This document shows, piece after piece, positions 58,647-64,000 of a stretch of DNA of 64,000 nt. The notes below the pieces were generated by a model that saw only the letters and a list, made by a program, of their open reading frames with translations, made no database searches and was not told the DNA's origin. Location: assembly GCA_029817715.1 (NCBI GenBank), contig JARUPY010000478.1:1-64000 (forward strand), read 5' to 3'. A program made the position numbers and the translations under genes. Position 1 is the stretch's first letter, and each line of letters opens with the position of its first letter. This DNA is from Melastoma dodecandrum (taxonomy: Eukaryota > Streptophyta > Magnoliopsida > Myrtales > Melastomataceae).

Positions 58647-61600
58647 TTATATTTATCATCATTAGATAACAAATTATTTTTCCATTTACTTTCAAACATT
58701 TTAAAATATTAATTTATCGCTCCAAACTCGTATTAAAAGCGAATAAAATTTACCTGTTTTAAACAGAGTTTTTATAAATAATAAGAAAAACATCACAAAC
58801 TCACTATTTTTCTAAATAACTCGTCGTTGTTAACCACGATTTTTATAAAAGACACACGAAAGAAGAGATCAGATGCCAAACCTACGAACGAAAAGCAATA
58901 ATAATACCTACCATCCATCTCACAGCGTCGGCCGACCGCTGCTGCAACCATCAAAAGAGTCCACGGAGGCGTGGCTAAGGGGAGAAAGAGGAACATGATC
59001 CTGTGGCAATTTCCATTTGAAGGTTTCGCCTCTGACTCTTCCTCTGCTTAAGGTTCATCGCCGCCTCCTCCGCTACCAAATGCACTCCTACAACCACATC
59101 CCTAGCTGTTAGCTTACAGAAGATCATCAAGCTGTTTCTGCAATGGAGTTGGAGAGTTGTTGCTGCGAAGGAGAAGAAGGCCGGGTTTCCCAATGAAGTA
59201 ACAGGGCCTAAATGTTGGGCAGAGTCGTGGGCTTGAAGTCCAGTTAGAGTGCCTGAGTAACTTAAAAAGTGTTCCAAGAAGAAGAAAATTATTATTATTG
59301 AGGATAAGGTTGGTTAGGAGGTTGTGTATGCATGTGCGAGTGCGTGCTCTGTTAGTACGGATATAATATGGGGACAGAGCATTCCCCTATATAACAGAAT
59401 AACGTTGTAATCATCAAATCAATGAAAAAAAGAGAAGCTTCGTGTGCATTTCTGAGAAAATATGATAGTAGAGAGGAAGAAGATGAAGTTGGGGTCGCTG
59501 TTGCTGGTTTTCTTGTCGGCTGATTACCCTGATTCCACTTTCACTAGCAACTCCGTCGCATCCTTCTTGCCATCCCCTTCGGCCTTACATCTCCGCTCTC
59601 CCCCCCTACACCACGTGTCGGCGTGAACTGTGTTTTTTTTTTGGTGGGGGGGAGGAAATTGGTAGGCTGGCGTGAAACCTTGTTTTGTGTGGGCCGACTG
59701 AGGCTGGTATTGTCAATCTTGGAGGGAAAATTCTTTGAACAGGGAAGAGTTTTGGAGAAACTTGGAATCATAATATCGGAGAGGAGTTATTGCTTTTTCA
59801 TAATTTCCTTCCCTTTTTTTCGAGCCTTGCTTTGGCTTATTCCAAACCCCTTTCCTGCTATATCTCTATCTTACTTCATAGGTTGCATCATCCTGTGTTG
59901 GTTTTAGATGAACTCTGCTTGCTTCTAGTTATGAAGTAGAAGAGGAAGATGGAAACTTTACCCGGCAGTCATTTTGTTGTAAAATTATATCTTCCTCGGA
60001 TTCTCGAAGTGATTTGTCTTATCGCAGGTGTCCAGTCAGCCGGTCACTAGTGGCCGTATCTTTTGTGGGGGTGGGTTGAAGGGGTTACCAGGCGTCGATT
60101 TTCTTTCATGTTATCGTACAATTAATGATGATGTCGAAGAAAAACAGCACTTTCGGACGGGGGAGTGGGCAAAATACTGACCAAATATTCGGTGCGGAAA
60201 TGTTTCAGTTAGTAGTAATTTTGTTTTTTTGGTGCCCCGGCCTCAATTTTTCCTCTCAGTCGTTCATGTGTCTCTTCATCTTATAAATCCTTTCCTTTAT
60301 TTTCCAAACGCAGAGCATAAACGTGTTGTCCTAATTCCTTTTTCTTTTAGTTTGAAATAAGTACGAGAAACGAAATTAAACCCAGAAAAATGTGACAGAC
60401 ACCAAATTGTTAGGTGTCGGGCCAGTCCAACAACTAATGGCTATCCTCCCTCCTACTCTCTATTCCTACGCATGTGTGGGGTTGGTATTGGGGTTATTAG
60501 GGGAAAAGAGAACAAGTTTCCTAGGGTTTAGCATGTCGTTTAACTACTTGGATGTGGGTCATTGTTAATCATGTGCACCTCCACCCTTCCTTTCCTCACC
60601 TTTTCTTTTCAATTTGGACCTCAATGCATTTCCTTTACCTCATGACAAAAAAGTCCAAAAGGTAGAGCAAGCGGGGAGAAAACAAATATTATAAAGAAAG
60701 TCGAAAAAGGAAAATGAATTATTAGATGAAAATTGGACAGTCGTATTAACTATTTGCCGTCTTTCTCCATTAAGAAACAATTTTTTTTTTCTTACGAACT
60801 CGACCGAATCCGGTGAAAAGTATGTCCGTTTTGGACAGAAATGTTTAACAAATTTGGCTTTTAAATTGTGTATAAATAATTTATATGTATATGTTTTTTG
60901 TTTTTTGTTATGTGTGTGTGTGAGAGAGAGAGTGAACAGTCATCAAAGAGAAAAGCTCAGACTCAGTTCAGACGTACGTTAAGCTTATAGTTGGGTTCCA
61001 ATCATTCCATTCCCGTCCAATCGCTTCCCCTCTCCCTACCTGGAATTAGGGTTTTCTCCTGCTCAAAGCTGTCCTTTAGCCCCTCATTCCTTCGCCTATC
61101 ATCCTCCACCCAGCTGTGAGATTCCTTACTTTACGAGCTTTGTGGTTTTGCCTGGGTAAGGTGCATTCTATCGATCTTTGTCAAAACCCATGTGAAGATC
61201 CTCTAAGCTTCTGGGATATTCATGGGGCCCACTTCCTCGGGTGAGCTGGGTTTCTCTCATTTCGAGGAAAGTTTGCTTTTTTTTTTTCTTTTCGTTTTGC
61301 TTTTTGCTTACGTTTTCGGTGGTGGGTGGTCGGCGGATTCTGTTTTCAGATTAGAATGACGATGATATTGTTCATTTCTTGCTGAGAAGATCGTGGGATT
61401 GATGTTCTGGAGTGTTGGATTGATCATGCCTCAGGGAGAAGGTCGGAGAAGTTACATTAGTAAGGGGATCAAGTGATGTTTGTGGTATCTTTTGGGTTAC
61501 TTTTTCTTCCGAGGGATCGCATTTGTTCTTGTTGTTGTTGTGATGCATCAAGAGCTGAGATTTTTTTCTGCCTGTGGCTCTCTGTTAGTTAGGGAGATGG

Positions 61601-61773
61601 TGATTTTGCACCCTCTCTTCCCCAGGCTCATACTTTTTGATCCGTTGAGGCTCGAGATTTGCTTTAATTTCAGGACGATTTTCTTCAGGGTGGTAGAGTT
61701 TTGGTAGATTGGGGAAGTGTTTGTTGGGTGTCCAGTTCCAGTGGTTTATAATTGGTCGACAATTTCGAATATC
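58647..61773. other. Spacer before the GPI-protein gene
   Basis: No supported long gene. A TATA-like CTATATAA at 59381-59388 is followed at 59483 by a 45-codon frame with a hydrophobic leader (MKLGSLLLVFLSA); see findings. From about 60900 the sequence is the likely promoter and 5' leader of the GPI-protein gene, with a (TG)n(GA)n microsatellite at 60911-60932 and pyrimidine-rich leader-like sequence at 60990-61280. Confidence 0.45.
60911..60932 (+). repeat. (TG)n(GA)n compound microsatellite
   Basis: TG repeated six times runs directly into GA repeats. (GA)n tracts are common near plant transcription starts; this one lies about 840 bases upstream of the first coding exon of the GPI-protein gene, probably separated by leader sequence or a leader intron. 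Confidence 0.8.
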
Positions 61774-63968
61774 ATGGATCATTTCTGCCTGCCGGGTTAT
61801 AACACTGGCGGTAAGTCACTTGGATGTTATTGCTCTTGTTCCCCTCCACCTTCATCATGAGTCTTGATCTGATGGTAACTAAGTAAAATTTTCTTTGTAT
61901 GTTGCAGGAGTGGTCCATCGGTTATTTCTATTTATAATCTACTTATCTAGCTTCCAAGATGTAACTGCACTGGAAATGGATTTACGCTCTGTTCATTCAA
62001 ACTCTAATGTCATCTTAGCCGATTCACCCAGTACTGGGATCTTTTACCCTATAGAAATATCTCCTGCGGTGATTCCCGAATATCCAGTTCCTAGCGACTC
62101 CTTGCCACCCATGTATCCAACCTTCCCCAACACATACGAGCCAGTTTTATCTGGAAAATGCCCTGTGAATTTCTCGTCAATGTCTGATTTATTGGGAAAG
62201 ACGGCTTCTGATTGTTCTCAACCTTTGGCACCTCTTGTTGGAAATGTGATCTGTTGCCCACAGTTTAGTAGTCTGATGCACATATTCCAGGGAAATTTTG
62301 GGGGTGACTCTGATAAGCTGATTGTACAAAATGCTGTTGCCAGCGATTGTTTCTCTGATATTATGAGTATACTAGCAAGCAAGGGAGCGAATGTTACGTT
62401 GCCTGCTCTCTGCTCCCTGAAGTCATCGAATCTTACAGGGGGGTCTTGTCCTGTTCATGATGTGGCAACTTTCGAGAAAATGGTCAACTCAAGCAAATTA
62501 CTTGATGTCTGTGGCACTGTTGATCCATTAAAAGAGTGTTGCAGACCTATCTGCCAAAATGCTCTCTTGGAAGCTGCTCTTCTGATTTCTGGTGGATTGG
62601 CAGCAAAAGATGCTGTACCAGAGTCAAGCCACGCTGATGTGCTTAATGATTGCAAGGGCATAGTATATTCGTACATGGCTCGAAAGCTTTCTTCAGATGC
62701 CGCCAACACTGCATTTCGGATTTTATCTGCATGCAAAGTTAACAAAGGTTTGAGCGATTTCCTTCCACTTCATCTTTAGGGCTCTTTTCTATTGTGGCAT
62801 GGTTTGTCAGAGTGCAAGAAGGATGAAAAGGACAACCGGAAGCAATCACGAGAAAGACTGGATCTCTTTCTCTAGTATGCATTACCAGCATGTGTTTTTT
62901 TTCTCCTTTGGGACACACGTGGTGGAATAGTCTTCTTTATGCAGCTTCTATGAAGGTTGTGATTATTCAGGATGCTTTTTTTTGCTTGCTCTTGCTTTGG
63001 GAAATTTCCCTTTCCATTTTGTTGTCCTCTTTATTTTAGTACATACATTTGTTTTGTGTATTCATATGCGATTCATAAATCCCTTTCTGGCTGTGTAGCT
63101 GGTCTGTTTTTTTTATTTATGTGAAGTTCCAGTTTGTTTAATTCTGACTGCTTGTCTAAAAGAAAAGTGATATTTTATGCAGCCTGTCCATTGGATTTTA
63201 AGCAGCCGACAGAAGTAATTTCTGCTTGTAAAAATGCTGGAGCACCAAGCCCTTCCTGTTGTGGCTCGCTGAATGCATACATTGCTGGCATCCAGAAACA
63301 AATGCTTATCACAAATAAACAGGCAATTATATGTGCAACACTGTTTGGCTCTATGCTAAGAAAGGGTGGGGTCATGACAAATATCTATGAACTTTGTGAT
63401 GTTGATCTGAAAGATTTTAGCATTCAAGGTAAAATATTTTTGTCAGTAGCAGTATTGAATGCAATGTGTTTTTTAACCGCATCTAATCCTTCTCTATTTT
63501 CTGATGGGAAATATTATGGCACGGATCATAAGCAGCGTATGGACAGCAAGGTTGGTAACATCTTCAATTTTACTTATTTGTTAAATTTACTGACTTATCT
63601 TTGTTAATTAATCGGGATTCTTCTGTTATCCCTCCCACACTTTTGATGTGACTCTAAATTCTGTTTCCCGAAACATAACAGGTTGTCTACTTCGGAGCTT
63701 GCCTTCAGATGTTATATTTGACAACAGTACTGGCTACAGCTTCATCTGTGACTTGACTGACAATATTGTCGCGCCGTGGCCTTCATCGTCATCGGTTACA
63801 TCCATCTCGCTTTGTGCACCCGGTAACTAATTTCGGGCAATATAATGTTTCCCAGATGGAATTCACATTTTGTCCAACATGATTGGAGTAATTCATTCAA
63901 ATGTCGCTGACTTTATGCAGAAATGTCATTACCTGCATTGCCAAATTCGCAGAACATGAAGAACAAAG
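61774..63968 (+). CDS. SPARK-domain GPI-anchored protein, 5' part (runs off the window)
   Basis: Five exons are visible (61774-61810, 61908-62747, 63183-63428, 63682-63822, 63921-63968) and all join in frame with GT-AG ends, giving 437 codons before the window ends. The start ATG opens MDHFCLPGYNTGG. A signal-type hydrophobic stretch HRLFLFIIYLSSF follows. Two cysteine-rich units come next: CPVNFSSMSDLLGKTASDC with NVICCPQFSSLMHIFQ (SPARK signature), and a second with CPLDFKQPTEVISACK and SCCGSLNAYIAGIQKQ. Several Asn-X-Ser/Thr sites occur (for example NFSS, NVTL, NLTG, NSTG). The family (uncharacterised GPI-anchored protein At1g61900 type, from memory) is secreted to the outer face of the plasma membrane; its role is unknown. 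The GPI signal would be in the missing last exon. No breaks are seen. Confidence 0.9.
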
Positions 63969-64000
63969 GTGCGAATCTGCTTCTAAACAAAGAAGTGACC

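Noticed and set aside
58793..59277. Minus-strand frames of 67 and 100 codons
   Set aside because: No recognisable domain, no splice partners; treated as chance.
1..64000. tRNA, rRNA, CRISPR arrays, bacterial-style operons, viral genes
   Set aside because: None was seen. The window is intron-rich plant nuclear DNA, and I did not find a cloverleaf or rRNA segment by eye.

Overview
This window is plant nuclear DNA, almost certainly from a flowering plant. Its genes have many GT-AG introns and belong to plant families: a histidine phosphotransfer protein, a two-domain nucleoside hydrolase, a ShKT-tailed prolyl 4-hydroxylase, LIFEGUARD, RLCK-VI kinase, PPDK and a Mutator-like transposon. The order or family of the plant cannot be fixed from the sequence.

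Layout. From 1 to about 10 kb lies a run of badly eroded plus-strand gene relics: an armadillo-repeat protein (1-1.9 kb), an RRM protein (2.2-2.5 kb), unidentified fragments, and a LIFEGUARD/BI-1-like membrane protein (8.6-9.7 kb). From 9.7 to 16.7 kb I see no supported gene, only a C22 tract and a MITE-like inverted repeat (15.8-16.4 kb). Next come a frameshifted PP2C relic (17.1-19.2 kb, +), a large SAC3B-like gene (20.6-29.4 kb, -) whose N-terminal half is clean and C-terminal half broken, a 5'-truncated PPDK relic (31.5-34.1 kb, +), an intact SpoU-type methyltransferase (34.4-36.1 kb, +), and a decayed ROP-binding-kinase-like relic (37.7-39.7 kb, +). Intact genes follow: prolyl 4-hydroxylase (40.0-42.5 kb, +), AHP histidine phosphotransmitter (43.6-44.6 kb, +), nucleoside hydrolase (45.6-49.1 kb, -, 12 exons), a 93-residue single-pass membrane protein (50.9-52.3 kb, -) and complex I subunit NDUFA8 (53.1-54.1 kb, -). 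A complete but dead MULE with long terminal inverted repeats lies at 54.7-58.6 kb. It has a transposase relic on the plus strand and a GRF zinc-finger relic on the minus strand. The window ends inside a SPARK/GPI-anchored protein gene (61.8 kb onward, +).

Overall reading. For the intact genes, the exons I placed join in frame into proteins of normal family length. About half of the loci instead carry many small indels, stops and lost catalytic residues. From memory, the gene content resembles an Arabidopsis block near At3g06210-At3g06310 and its duplicate near At5g18800-At5g18980 (ARM, PP2C, SAC3B, P4H, NDUFA8, nucleoside hydrolase, RLCK), plus the PPDK/SpoU pair near At4g15520-At4g15530. The simplest inference is an old collinear gene block losing genes one by one after a genome duplication. 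Local assembly indels remain an alternative that reads could settle. The genes do not form a pathway; they are ordinary housekeeping, signalling and cell-wall functions that happen to be neighbours.
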